DNA of 64,000 nucleotides from Chitinophaga sp. S165 (GCF_003182155.1 NZ_QGTG01000005.1:248001-312000); one strand, 5' to 3'; positions 45,501 to 54,134 are shown, counted from the first letter of the stretch. Translations and numbers: made by a program. Notes: a model not told the origin generated them from the sequence alone.

Positions 45501-46004
45501 ATGGGCCTGAGCAATACATTTACTTACAAACGTTTGTCGCTCGACGTCTTACTGGACGGTAAATTTGGTAACAAAGTATTCTCCGTAACTGACGTATATG
45601 CTACACGTTTCGGTCTGCATAAGAAAACACTGGCAGGGAGGGAAAACGGTCTTGAGCTGAATGGTGTGGATGAGAAGGGCAATGAATATCATAATACGAT
45701 CCCTGTAGAGAATCTTCGTCTATACTACGATAACACCAAGAACTACACAGACCAGTTCCTGTTTGATGGAAGCTTCGTAAAACTGCGCCAGGTGATCTTC
45801 AGTTATCAGATCCCTGTACAACATCTGAAAGTGGTACAGAGTGCTTCCCTCTCTTTTGTAGCACGTAACCTGGCCATCCTGTATAAAAAGACAGACAACT
45901 TCGATCCGGAATCCAGCTACACGAATGGTAATGCACAAGGCTTTGAGGCGTTTGGTATTCCCCGTACAAGAAGCTTTGGTGTGAACCTGATGGTGAAATT
46001 CTAA
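42561..46004 (+). CDS. SusC/RagA TonB-dependent transporter with STN signalling domain
   Basis: The protein has 1147 residues. After the signal peptide (cleavage at ASA) comes an STN (secretin/TonB N-terminal) domain at about 48-118, then a carboxypeptidase-D-like domain at about 137-215 (LKGKVTGPDGAPIPGASIVLKG), the TonB box SEVVVTALGIKKEKKAL, the plug (NQPLYVVNGMPI, SAAALYGSRAANGVILITTKKGRA) and the barrel ending in VNLMVKF. The STN domain lets it signal to the FecR protein encoded upstream, so this transporter both imports and senses its substrate. With SusD it begins a set of exported catabolic enzymes. Confidence 0.97.
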   Translation: MNILNQNLVLGLLSCALLPGIAISASAQTSPVYAMRQSDKIPVKHVSATVSLKEALIKLKKFQNIRIAYKEGLLDGKVISAAIVEKAEHLDAEAALKLLLSDFSLAYMRVNKTQYSIYVPTAATLLNVNSLLADKLKGKVTGPDGAPIPGASIVLKGNSSVAAMAAADGSFELNLKGATPPFVLVVSSMGFAKQEVNVTDAAAPLTVSLAESNESLSEVVVTALGIKKEKKALVYAVTEVKGSEFTQAREVNIANALSGKIAGVNATSLASGPGGSSRVIIRGNSSLGSENQPLYVVNGMPIDNTTPGGAPTTGGGGQNVDRGDGIGGINPDDIETISVLKGGSAAALYGSRAANGVILITTKKGRARKGIGVDYNTTMTLETPSVKPDWQYEYGQGDKGLKPTSQAEAITYGRRSWGTKMDGTEYIAFDGKMHTYSPQRDNIKNFYRTGSTYTNTVAFNGGSDAINFRFSLSNTNSKSIVPNSKFDKKIANLNLNAFLGKKLSIEAVAQYNVENATNRSSSGDATGNPNWGVYMIANTVDIRALDPGYDETGREIQWNETAYASNPYFVINRFKNNDTKNRFIGQASVKYDLLKNLYVKGTVSRDFFNFNYVGILPTGTVYTTGAAGEYSELRNAVAETNSMATANYNTKIAGTIGVNALAGVNARRYNSNQTAITGTQFIIPFFYSSTNLTTSTTTPTRNKIATNSVFGSVDLDYKSVIFLNFTGRQDWFSTLSPQSNSIFYPSVGGTFILSDAVKMPKVISFAKLRSSWAQVGGATPDPYILNQTYSMVQGGHLGRPVQQITQSNGVNLVTNSNLKPLTSTTFEVGGEAQFFNNRLGIDLTYYKKQTTDDIVSTAVSTASGYNNALLNVGKLSNKGIELLLTGTPIKRKDFGWSVSYNMAYNKSRVEQLAAGLTTLQMATSVGSWAFVHNTVGQPYGVIQGYTTVKNAKGQTVYNSTTGYEQKSDLMPLGNGVPPLTMGLSNTFTYKRLSLDVLLDGKFGNKVFSVTDVYATRFGLHKKTLAGRENGLELNGVDEKGNEYHNTIPVENLRLYYDNTKNYTDQFLFDGSFVKLRQVIFSYQIPVQHLKVVQSASLSFVARNLAILYKKTDNFDPESSYTNGNAQGFEAFGIPRTRSFGVNLMVKF

Positions 46005-46023
46005 TCTATTAAAACTACTATGG

Positions 46024-47556
46024 ATGAAAATGCGCTTTAACTTTCTAATATATACAGCCGTTGCGGCAATGCTGACTTTCCAGGCCTGCGATAAAGGATT
46101 TGAAGAAATGAACGTCAATCCTGATGCATCACCGGTGGTACAGCCTGAATACATGTTCAGTAAGGCTTTGCTGGACGCATTTGGTAATAGCTACTTCTCT
46201 ACGACTGTACTGGCCTGTGGCGGCTCAATGCAGCACTTTGCCACTTACAAAGACGTACCTGGTATCGGTGATAAATATTATTTCCAGCAGGGTACTTATC
46301 CATATGATTATTTCACAACAGGGTATACGACAGCTGTTAACGAAATAGCTACTACTATCAGCGCACTGGATGCAGACAATCCTGCGAATGCAAACAAGCT
46401 GGCAATTGCCCGCATCTTCAGGGTGTATATCATGCACAGAATAACAGATCTGTATGGGGATATTCCTTATTCAGCTTCTGTAAAAGGATATACAGAGAAT
46501 AACTTCACGCCTAAGTATGATACGCAGCAAGATATCTATGCAGATATGCTGAAAGAACTGGACGAAGCAACCGCCAAACTGGATCCTGCTGTAGCTAGTT
46601 TTGGTCCCGGCGACTTCATTTACTCCGGAGATGTGAATAGGTGGAAGAAGCTCGGTTATTCCCTGATGCTGCGTTTAGGTATGCGATTGTCAAGGAAGGC
46701 CCCTGATGTGGCTGAAAACTGGGTGAAAAAGGCCATAGCAGGTGGCGTGATCACAGCTGACGGAGACATTGCCACGATGAAGTATGTAGATGGTTCGCAA
46801 GCCATCAACCGTAATCCGGCAGCCGCCAGCATGTTGTCTAACGACTATGCGGTGGCCAATGGGAACAGTAATACAGAGGGTGGAAAACTGGCTAAGACAT
46901 TCATAGATGCATTAAAGGCCAACAATGACCCCCGTTTAAATGTTATTGCTATAGTATGGAATAATGGAAAAGCAGATACCAGTACAGCACTCCAGAAAGG
47001 CATGCCAAACGGCTTGCTGAACAAGCCGGCTGATTTCCCTGGTCTTTCTGAGCCGAATCCGGCCACTATCCTCCAGTATAATGCACCTTTCATCATGATG
47101 AGCGCTGCGGAAGTGAACCTATTACTGGCAGAAGCGGGCGTAAACGGCTGGTGGGAGGGAAGTGCGGCAGGAGCATTCTCTGATGCAATAGGCGCTTCTA
47201 TGCGTAACTGGGCCTTGTTTGGCAGTGGGGGAGTGATCGCTCCGGAGAAGATCAGCGCTTACCAGGCGGCACATCCGCTGACCGGCAATGCGGAAGCAAT
47301 GAAGGCCATGATCGGACAGGAAAAATGGGTATCTTTATTCCTGGATGAACAGGAGATACACGCTAACTGGCGCCGTACAGGATATCCTGCATTGACCCCA
47401 GTGAATATTCCGGGTAATACTACCGGAGGCACTATACCCCGACGCCTGTTATATCCGCCTTCCGAAGAAAGTGTAAACAGCGCCAGCCTGGCAGAAGCAA
47501 TCAGCAGACAGGGACCAAATCTCATGACTACCCGCGTATGGTGGGATAAACAATAA
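46024..47556 (+). CDS. SusD/RagB-type lipoprotein (second pair)
   Basis: The lipobox LTFQAC gives Cys22. The mature start DKGFEEMNVNPDAS and later RIFRVYIMHRITDLYGDIPYSAS and LLAEAGVNGWWEG are typical of the SusD-like group paired with STN-type SusC proteins. At 510 residues it is full length. It captures the ligand at the outer face. It starts 19 bases after susC, and a RidA-like enzyme gene follows after 29 bases, tying the enzymes to the uptake system. Confidence 0.95.
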   Translation: MKMRFNFLIYTAVAAMLTFQACDKGFEEMNVNPDASPVVQPEYMFSKALLDAFGNSYFSTTVLACGGSMQHFATYKDVPGIGDKYYFQQGTYPYDYFTTGYTTAVNEIATTISALDADNPANANKLAIARIFRVYIMHRITDLYGDIPYSASVKGYTENNFTPKYDTQQDIYADMLKELDEATAKLDPAVASFGPGDFIYSGDVNRWKKLGYSLMLRLGMRLSRKAPDVAENWVKKAIAGGVITADGDIATMKYVDGSQAINRNPAAASMLSNDYAVANGNSNTEGGKLAKTFIDALKANNDPRLNVIAIVWNNGKADTSTALQKGMPNGLLNKPADFPGLSEPNPATILQYNAPFIMMSAAEVNLLLAEAGVNGWWEGSAAGAFSDAIGASMRNWALFGSGGVIAPEKISAYQAAHPLTGNAEAMKAMIGQEKWVSLFLDEQEIHANWRRTGYPALTPVNIPGNTTGGTIPRRLLYPPSEESVNSASLAEAISRQGPNLMTTRVWWDKQ

Positions 47557-47585
47557 TCTACCCTTATCTCAAACTAACTCAAATC

Positions 47586-48047
47586 ATGCAAAACCAGAGA
47601 AGATCCGTATTAAAAAAGATGGCCGCTACACTGGCTGGTATAACAGGTATTAATGCATTAGCGAAAGCAGCAGCGCCGGCATTACCGGAAAGCACTCCGC
47701 AGGGAGACGTGATCTATGACCAGGAGATACCGCTGTTCTCAAGCTTCAGAGTACATGGTAATACAGTCTACGTTTCAGGTATAGGCGCCCACTTTGAAGG
47801 CGATATCAAAGCGCATACGGACCATGTCTTAAAGGAAATGGAAAAAGTACTGATCAAGGCCGGTTCATCTATGGACAAAGTGCTGAAAGTAAGCGTATTC
47901 CTGCATGATCTGAACGATTACAAAGCGATGAATGATGTGTTTAGGGGACGGTTCGGTAGCAATCCGCCTGTCCGTACCACAGTAGCAGTATATGGAGGTG
48001 TACCCGGCGATTCTCTCGTAGAGATGGATTGTATCGCTGCCCTCTAG
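47586..48047 (+). CDS. Exported RidA-family imine deaminase-like protein
   Basis: RidA proteins hydrolyse reactive enamine/imine intermediates (such as 2-aminoacrylate) left by PLP-dependent lyases, and are normally cytoplasmic. This one has a 30-40-residue leader with a twin-arginine-like QRRSVLKKMAATLAG and an Ala-rich region, so it is probably exported. The core is intact: FRVHGNTVYVSG, DHVLKEMEKVLIKAGSSMDKVLKVSVFL, and the ligand Arg in PPVRTTVAV with the closing LVEMDCIA. The gene lies directly before a PLP enzyme that also has a Tat-like signal, which fits a shared periplasmic pathway. Confidence 0.9.
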   Translation: MQNQRRSVLKKMAATLAGITGINALAKAAAPALPESTPQGDVIYDQEIPLFSSFRVHGNTVYVSGIGAHFEGDIKAHTDHVLKEMEKVLIKAGSSMDKVLKVSVFLHDLNDYKAMNDVFRGRFGSNPPVRTTVAVYGGVPGDSLVEMDCIAAL

Positions 48048-48082
48048 GGAAACGTTTTTCTTTACTCTTTTCTTTTTTACAT

Positions 48083-49330
48083 ATGAAACGCAGAGACTTG
48101 CTGAAGAATATGTCTGCAATCCCCGTATTCGGGGCATTTGCAGGCAGTGCTAAACTATTGCCCATAATGGACGGATCAGCGGAAGCTGAAGCAGCGGCGG
48201 GCAAAGATTACTTTAAGGAATTAGGCATCCGCACCTTTATCAATGCAGCCGGTACATATACCTTTATGACAGGCTCACTGATGCGGGATGAAGTGATGAG
48301 CGCTATTAACTATGCATCGAAGGAATATGTACTATTGGATGAATTGCAGGATAAGGTAGGGGCACGTATCGCTAAGCTGTTACGTTGTGAGTATGCAACG
48401 GTTACATCCGGTGCAGCAGCAGCAATGACATTGGGTGCAGCAGGCGTATTGACCGGGATGGATGAAAAGAAAGTAGCGCAGCTGCCTTTCCTGGAAGGCA
48501 CAGATATGAAAAGGGAAGTGATCATACAGAAAGCACATGATATTGCTTACGCACATGCATTGAAAAATGTAGGGTTGCAGATCGTGTATGTGGAGAGCCG
48601 TGAAGAGCTGGAGAAAGCCATTACGGACAAAACAGGCCTGATGTATTTTCTCAATGCCAACAACTTTGAAGGCAAGGTACAGGTGGAAGAGTTCCTGAAA
48701 ATAGCTCAGGCGCATAATATTCCTACGATGATAGACTGTGCTGCAGACGTACCTCCCGTAGAAAACCTGTTTAAGTATACGGAGATGGGGTATGACCTTG
48801 TATGCTTTTCCGGAGGAAAAGGCATTCGTGGTCCGCAGAGCGCGGGACTGCTGCTGGGCAGGAAAAAATATATTGAAGCTGGCAGATTAAGCGCGCCTCC
48901 CCGTGGTAATACGATAGGCAGAGGGCTTAAGGTAAATAAAGAAGAGATATTAGGCATGCTGGTGGCGTTGGAAACATATCTGGCCACCGACCATGCTAAA
49001 GAATGGAAAATGTGGGAGGCGCAAATTAAGCTGATCAGCGATGCAGTGAAAACTGTATCTGGCGTGGAAACTAAAGTAGTGGTGCCTCCGGTGGCAAACC
49101 ATATACCTACGCTGCACATTTCCTGGGACCCGAAAAAGATCCCTGCCACAGCAGCCGAGATCCGGGAGAAACTCCGGAGTGGTAACCCATCTATAGAAGT
49201 AGCCGACGGCGCCAATCAGCATACCTTTAATGTTACAACCTGGATGCTGGTGCCGGGACAAGAGAAGATCGTAGCAACACAACTGAAAAAAGTGCTGACA
49301 GAAAAGGCACTGTCCGAAAATCATGGTTGA
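48083..49330 (+). CDS. Tat-exported SelA-like PLP-dependent enzyme
   Basis: This is a fold-type I PLP protein of the selenocysteine-synthase-related group, which contains D-glucosaminate-6-phosphate ammonia-lyase (DgaE) and the EF_0838-like family. From ATG 48083 it has 415 residues; the frame open to 48029 overlaps the ridA end. KRRDLLKNM at the N terminus is a Tat motif, suitable for a protein that must bind PLP before export. The Schiff-base lysine is Lys246 in CFSGGKGIRGPQSAG, the PLP pyridine contact is Asp218 in TMIDCAADVPP, and the phosphate loop is VTSGAAAAMTLG (108-119). A likely reaction is ammonia elimination from an amino acid or amino-sugar acid; the substrate is unknown. Confidence 0.9.
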   Translation: MKRRDLLKNMSAIPVFGAFAGSAKLLPIMDGSAEAEAAAGKDYFKELGIRTFINAAGTYTFMTGSLMRDEVMSAINYASKEYVLLDELQDKVGARIAKLLRCEYATVTSGAAAAMTLGAAGVLTGMDEKKVAQLPFLEGTDMKREVIIQKAHDIAYAHALKNVGLQIVYVESREELEKAITDKTGLMYFLNANNFEGKVQVEEFLKIAQAHNIPTMIDCAADVPPVENLFKYTEMGYDLVCFSGGKGIRGPQSAGLLLGRKKYIEAGRLSAPPRGNTIGRGLKVNKEEILGMLVALETYLATDHAKEWKMWEAQIKLISDAVKTVSGVETKVVVPPVANHIPTLHISWDPKKIPATAAEIREKLRSGNPSIEVADGANQHTFNVTTWMLVPGQEKIVATQLKKVLTEKALSENHG

Positions 49331-49364
49331 TAAATGGTGTGTTTAGTCACCCACAGGGAGTTAC

Positions 49365-49409
49365 AGGGCTGGTAAGGCGCAAGGAAATTTACCAGCTCTG
49401 CCCTTTTTT
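49365..49409 (+). terminator. Terminator or attenuator inside the catabolic gene set
   Basis: GCTGGTAA (49368-49375) pairs with TTACCAGC (49389-49396), followed by TCTGCCC and TTTTTT. It lies 35 bases after the PLP-enzyme gene and 170 before the amidohydrolase gene, so it may separate or tune expression of the downstream half. Confidence 0.65.
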
Positions 49410-49578
49410 CTTTAGGAAGATTTCAGATTCACAATAAGCCGGCAAAGGATTTCTACTGCAACAAACGGAGACAGCGACATGTTATTAATGTTGTGCAGGC
49501 CCTCGCATGCCATAGCGGAGAAATGCCTGACCGGAGCTTTCATTCATTTACAGGTCTCAATATTAAAAAGTAAGGAAA

Positions 49579-50808
49579 ATGAGGAGCGTAATTCAATACC
49601 TGGTACTGCTGGTATCAGTGAATTTTATTTTTACAGGCGCCAGTGCCCAACAATACACCCTGCTGATCAAAAACGGGCAGGTGATAGATCCGAAAAATAA
49701 CATCAATGCCATCATGGACATTGCATTGATAAATGATACTATTGCGAAAGTAGCCGCACATATAGATCCGTCTGCAGCCCAGAAAACAATTGATGCTACC
49801 GGTTTGTATGTTACACCCGGCCTGATAGACCTCCACACACATAATTTCATTGGCACTGTGCCTAACCGTTATCTGAACAACAGTTATGATGCAGTAGCAC
49901 CGGATGGATTTACCTTCCGGTGTGGTGTGACCACTGTAGTGGATGCAGGAAGTTCGGGCTGGAAGAATTTCGAGACCTTCCTTGATCAGACCATCAAACA
50001 TTCTAAAACAAGAGTGCTTGCCTTTATTAACATCGTAGGTGAAGGGATGCGGGGCGGCCCTTATGAGCAGAACCTCACCGATATGGACGCTAAGATGACC
50101 GCAATGACCATCCGCCGTTACAAACAATGGATCGTAGGTATTAAAGTAGCGCATTATGAAGGTCCGGAGTGGACGCCGGTAGATCGTGCAGTAGAAGCAG
50201 GACGTGTGGCAGGAACGCCTGTAATGATCGATTTTGGGGGCAGTAATCCGCCGTTATCGCTGGAAGAACTGTTTATGCAGCACCTGCGTCCGGGAGATAT
50301 TTTTACGCATGCATATGCGAAAGTAAGAGGACGCATGTCTATCGTTGACGACAATGGTAAATTACGTCCTTTCGTATGGGAAGCGCGTAAGAAAGGTATC
50401 CTCTTTGATGTAGGGCATGGCGGTACCAGCTTTAGTTATTCACAGGCATTGCCAGCATTAAAAGCAGGCTTTTATCCTAATACGATCAGTACAGATATTC
50501 ATACCGGCAGTATGAACGGAGATATGAAAGATATGCTGAATGTAATGTCCAAGTTTTTAAATATGGGAATGCCTGTTCCTGAACTGATAAAGGCGGCTAC
50601 ATCCGAATCAGCGAAAGCGATACGTCATGAGGAATTGGGCAACCTGTCTGTAAATAGTGTAGCAGATATAGCCATCCTGCGCGTGGAAAAAGGAAAGTTT
50701 GGTTTTACTGATGCACAGACAAAAGAGCAGGGAGATAGTAAACTGGTGTGTGAGGCGACAGTAAGGGCAGGAAAGGTGGTGTACGACCTCAATGGGATAG
50801 CCCGGTAA
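49579..50808 (+). CDS. Exported amidohydrolase/deacetylase metalloenzyme (EF_0837-like)
   Basis: This zinc-dependent TIM-barrel amidohydrolase is related to dihydroorotase and N-acyl-D-amino-acid deacylases. The signal peptide is cleaved after ASA (about residue 23). Metal ligands are His86/His88 in LIDLHTHNF, the carboxylated-Lys candidate in IVGIKVAHYEG, His in IFTHAYAK and in FDVGHGG, and the catalytic Asp in ISTDIHTG. Members of this family are typically encoded next to SelA-like enzymes, as here, and probably release the amine by deacylation before the PLP step. 409 residues is normal. A separate promoter may lie in the 248-bp gap upstream. Confidence 0.9.
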   Translation: MRSVIQYLVLLVSVNFIFTGASAQQYTLLIKNGQVIDPKNNINAIMDIALINDTIAKVAAHIDPSAAQKTIDATGLYVTPGLIDLHTHNFIGTVPNRYLNNSYDAVAPDGFTFRCGVTTVVDAGSSGWKNFETFLDQTIKHSKTRVLAFINIVGEGMRGGPYEQNLTDMDAKMTAMTIRRYKQWIVGIKVAHYEGPEWTPVDRAVEAGRVAGTPVMIDFGGSNPPLSLEELFMQHLRPGDIFTHAYAKVRGRMSIVDDNGKLRPFVWEARKKGILFDVGHGGTSFSYSQALPALKAGFYPNTISTDIHTGSMNGDMKDMLNVMSKFLNMGMPVPELIKAATSESAKAIRHEELGNLSVNSVADIAILRVEKGKFGFTDAQTKEQGDSKLVCEATVRAGKVVYDLNGIAR

Positions 50809-50872
50809 ATAATTGCAGAAACCGTGTGGATATTACAAAACGTGTTGTAATTTTTAAATCAAATACTGATAC

Positions 50873-51787
50873 ATGAAATTCCTTTATTTCCTCCCCCTAC
50901 TGCTACTGTCATATGGGTTGCGGGCACAGACCATTCCTAAGGAGGAACTGATCTTTCTTACAACAGAATGGAAAGGCGAGCGCTTCGCTGACGGAAGACC
51001 CAAGATCCCTGATGCTGTTATTGAACAGGCGCGAACTGTAAGCCTGGACGATGTATGGACCATCCTGGAAGGAGAGGGCTACCATTGCCAGTTTGACGGA
51101 GGCTGGAAAATGATCTACGATAATAAGCCTATTGTGGGGCGTGCTGTGACAGCGATGTTTATTCCTTCCCGTCCCGATGTGGAAGTACACATGAAGGAAA
51201 GAGGCCAGCAGAAAGGTTTTAAAGGGAACAGTAATTCCTGGCCTATTCAGCAGTTATCAAAGGGAGATGTTTATGTAGCAGATGGTTTTGGTAAGATAGC
51301 AGATGGTACGTTGATCGGTTCAACACTCGGAAATGCTATTTATGCACGTTCTGGTAATGGGGTAGTGTTCAATGCAGCAGCACGTGATCTGGAAGGCCTG
51401 AAAGAGATAGATGGATTTAATGCACTGGTGAGGGACTGGGACCCTTCTTTCCTGAAAAATGTGATGTTATCAGGACTGAATGTGCCTATACGAATTGGGC
51501 GCGCAGTGGTGCTTCCCGGCGATCTGGTGCTGACATCAAGTGAAGGAGTGGTATTCGTACCGGCTCATCTGGCGGAAAAAGTGATCGGTATTGCAGCATT
51601 TATACAAGTGAAAGACCAGTTCGGATTTGAGATGCTGAAAGCCGGGAAATATACGCCGGGAGAGATTGACAACAACTGGACAGATGCTATCAGGGAAACA
51701 TTCCTGGAATGGCAGCATAAACTACCGGGCAAGAAACCTATGACACGCCAGGAACTCGACAAGATGCTGGAGAAAAGGACCTGGTGA
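50873..51787 (+). CDS. Exported RraA-like aldolase/decarboxylase-fold protein
   Basis: The RraA fold includes 4-hydroxy-4-methyl-2-oxoglutarate/oxaloacetate aldolases that use a divalent metal. A signal peptide (cleavage near LRAQ, residue 19) is unusual for this family. The conserved centre is present: KGDVYVADGFGKIADGTLIG, the IGSTLGNAIYARSGNGVVFNAAARDLEG loop with Arg171 and Asp172, and IRIGRAVVLPGDLVLTSSEGVVFVPA. The C-terminal ~70 residues extend beyond plain RraA. A likely role is cleavage or decarboxylation of the oxo-acid formed by deamination. It lies 64 bases after the amidohydrolase and 31 before the symporter gene. Confidence 0.9.
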   Translation: MKFLYFLPLLLLSYGLRAQTIPKEELIFLTTEWKGERFADGRPKIPDAVIEQARTVSLDDVWTILEGEGYHCQFDGGWKMIYDNKPIVGRAVTAMFIPSRPDVEVHMKERGQQKGFKGNSNSWPIQQLSKGDVYVADGFGKIADGTLIGSTLGNAIYARSGNGVVFNAAARDLEGLKEIDGFNALVRDWDPSFLKNVMLSGLNVPIRIGRAVVLPGDLVLTSSEGVVFVPAHLAEKVIGIAAFIQVKDQFGFEMLKAGKYTPGEIDNNWTDAIRETFLEWQHKLPGKKPMTRQELDKMLEKRTW

Positions 51788-51818
51788 TCATTTCTAATTT
51801 TTAAACTACTTCCACTTT

Positions 51819-52868
51819 ATGACAGCATTACTTCCCGCCGCCGGGCCTTTCATTATTGCTTTCTGGATCATACTGGCTATAATTTGTTCAAGACGTCCGC
51901 AAACAAAAGGTTTTGTATATACACTGACCATCTTCGCGGCGGTCACCACCGCAATGTATTATCCTCAATACTTCCTCACAGTAGGAGGCTACGATCTTTC
52001 CAAGCTGATCACACCGCTTATTCAGATCATCATGTTCGGTATGGGAACAGCCATGAGCATCCGCGATTTCTATGGCGTGATCAAGATGCCGATGGGCGTG
52101 TTTACAGGTGTGGTATGTCACTATACGATCATGCCGTTTGTAGGCTGGGCTTTAGCGCACCTGTTCAAGTTCCCGCCGGAAATAGCGGCAGGTGTGGTGT
52201 TGATAGGAACAGTACCGTGCGGCATGGCATCCAACGTAATATCTTACCTGGCAAAAGCAAACCTGGCATTGTCGGTTACGCTGACAGCGGTATCCACGAT
52301 GCTGGCGCCTTTTGTAACGCCATTCCTGATGCGCTGGCTGGCCGGCAGTTATATCGATATCAGTGTTACCGCAATGATGTGGGACATTTGTAAAATAGTG
52401 ATCGTGCCGGTGGCTGCAGGACTGGTGTTCAATCATTTCCTTACAGGAAAGCTGAAATGGCTGGATAATATTATGCCTAAAATATCTATGTCGGCCATTG
52501 CCTTTATCATTGTGATCATTACTGCAAAAGGCCGTGAGAGCCTGCTGGATGTGGGAATGTTGTTGATATTATCATCACTCATTCATAACCTGTCTGGTTA
52601 TACACTGGGGTATTGGTTATGCCGTCTTATCAGGATGAAAGAACAGGATTGCCGGACTATTGCCATTGAAGTAGGTATGCAGAACGGGGGACTGGCAACT
52701 GCCATTGCGAAGAACATGGGGAAGATCGCAACTATTGGTCTGGCGCCTGCAGTATTCGGGCCGATGATGAATATAACAGGGTCCTTGCTTGCGTCCTGGT
52801 GGCATAGGCATCCGCCAAAAGATATAGAAGAAGAAAAAGCCGTTCCACTGGAAACGGAACGGCTTTAG
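51819..52868 (+). CDS. Bile acid:sodium symporter (BASS) family transporter
   Basis: The protein has 349 residues and about ten membrane segments. The two crossed-helix signatures are intact: GTVPCGMASNVISYLAKANLALSV and EVGMQNGGLATAIAKNMG, which in BASS proteins hold Na+ and the substrate (organic acids such as pyruvate, pantoate or bile acids). Located last in the set, it probably takes the oxo-acid product from the periplasm into the cytoplasm. The final codons form one arm of the transcription terminator. Confidence 0.93.
   Translation: MTALLPAAGPFIIAFWIILAIICSRRPQTKGFVYTLTIFAAVTTAMYYPQYFLTVGGYDLSKLITPLIQIIMFGMGTAMSIRDFYGVIKMPMGVFTGVVCHYTIMPFVGWALAHLFKFPPEIAAGVVLIGTVPCGMASNVISYLAKANLALSVTLTAVSTMLAPFVTPFLMRWLAGSYIDISVTAMMWDICKIVIVPVAAGLVFNHFLTGKLKWLDNIMPKISMSAIAFIIVIITAKGRESLLDVGMLLILSSLIHNLSGYTLGYWLCRLIRMKEQDCRTIAIEVGMQNGGLATAIAKNMGKIATIGLAPAVFGPMMNITGSLLASWWHRHPPKDIEEEKAVPLETERL
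52836..52866 (+). terminator. Terminator overlapping the end of the symporter gene
   Basis: AAAGCCGTTCC (52836-52846) pairs perfectly with GGAACGGCTTT (52856-52866). The right arm runs into the TAG stop (52866-52868), so the stem encodes the last residues of the protein. Only a short T stretch (TAGTTTATC) follows. Confidence 0.75.
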
Positions 52869-53081
52869 TTTATCATTTATAATGTGGCAACAATTACGTT
52901 GTTACATCAACGAGGTGGAATATATAAATAAAGACAAACGGGGAATTACTATGTTAAGGGATCATCAAGATAATGACAAAATGTGAAAAAAGCATCCTTT
53001 TGAGTTAATTTTTTACAGTTTTTTTCTAAAGGCATCCACTTTGACCCATAAAAGTGTATTTTGTTATACAAAACCACGTAT

Positions 53082-54113
53082 ATGAATAATCCTAAACAAC
53101 GTAGAGAATTTCTCCGGCAGATGGCATTGTACACAATGGGAGCGGGCCTTTTGCCTTCAGTCCTGTCAGCTTGTAATACCGGCTCTTCAACAAAAGAAAG
53201 CAAAGACAGTACCAGTGTAGGCGAAACGTCTGCCGACAAAACGGCCAAGGAGTTATTCTTCAAGATATCTCTGGCTGAATGGTCTTTTCACGAGGCTATA
53301 TTCGGAGGTAAATTGTCCCATCTTGACTTTCCGCTGAAAGCGAAAAATGACTTTGGAATAGAAGCTGTGGAATATGTGAACCAGTTCTTTAAGGACAAGG
53401 CAACAGATAAAGCATATCTGGCAGATCTTAAGAAGCGTTGCAGTGATAACGGCGTACGCAGCGTGCTTATTATGATAGACGGTGAAGGAGAGATGGGAGA
53501 TCAGGATGCGAAGAAAAGGACAAAGGCCGTAGAGAATCACTACAAGTGGGTGGAAGCTGCGGAATTCCTGGGTTGTCATGCTATCCGTGTAAATGCGGCA
53601 GGAGAGGGCAAGCCGGATGATGTGTCAAAAGCAGTGGCAGAATCATTGGCTAAATTGTCAACGTTCGCCAATACACATAATATCAACGTTATTGTAGAAA
53701 ACCACGGAGGAACATCATCTAATGGTAAATGGCTGGCAGGCGTGATGAAACAGGTGAATATGCCGAATTGTGGTACCTTACCTGATTTTGGCAACTTCTG
53801 TATAAACCGTTCCAAACCTGTAGACAATACGCCACAGGGTTGGGCTGCTACAAAGTGCCTGGAAGAGTACGACCGTTATGAAGGTACTACAGAATTAATG
53901 CCTTTTGCAAAGGGAGTAAGCGCAAAGGCACATGATTTTGATGCTGAAGGCAATTGCGTGGAAACGGATTACCGCAAGATGCTTAAAATAGTAAAAGACG
54001 CCGGTTATACAGGTCATATCGGGATCGAATATGAAGGTGCTAAACTCTCTGAGGAAGAAGGTGTACGTAAGACACTGGAACTGCTTAAGAAAGTAGGCGC
54101 AGAACTGAGCTGA
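53082..54113 (+). CDS. Tat-signal lipoprotein of the sugar phosphate isomerase/epimerase TIM-barrel family
   Basis: The start at 53082 gives 343 residues; an upstream in-frame TTG at 53061 is less likely. RREFLRQM is a Tat motif and VLSAC (Cys31) a lipobox, so the folded enzyme is exported and membrane anchored. The xylose-isomerase-like barrel carries ISLAEWSFHEAI at the start, EAVEYVNQFF, VIVENHGG, PDFGNFC, KAHDFDAEGN and IGIEYEG, the usual metal and sugar-binding strand ends. It lies after the terminator of the symporter gene in the same direction, so it may be a separate unit serving the same pathway. Confidence 0.9.
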   Translation: MNNPKQRREFLRQMALYTMGAGLLPSVLSACNTGSSTKESKDSTSVGETSADKTAKELFFKISLAEWSFHEAIFGGKLSHLDFPLKAKNDFGIEAVEYVNQFFKDKATDKAYLADLKKRCSDNGVRSVLIMIDGEGEMGDQDAKKRTKAVENHYKWVEAAEFLGCHAIRVNAAGEGKPDDVSKAVAESLAKLSTFANTHNINVIVENHGGTSSNGKWLAGVMKQVNMPNCGTLPDFGNFCINRSKPVDNTPQGWAATKCLEEYDRYEGTTELMPFAKGVSAKAHDFDAEGNCVETDYRKMLKIVKDAGYTGHIGIEYEGAKLSEEEGVRKTLELLKKVGAELS

Positions 54114-54134
54114 GAATAATAGTCATCATGAATT

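Noticed and set aside
49479..49700. 73-codon plus-strand frame before the amidohydrolase gene
   Set aside because: It runs into the amidohydrolase gene in another frame and carries no motif.
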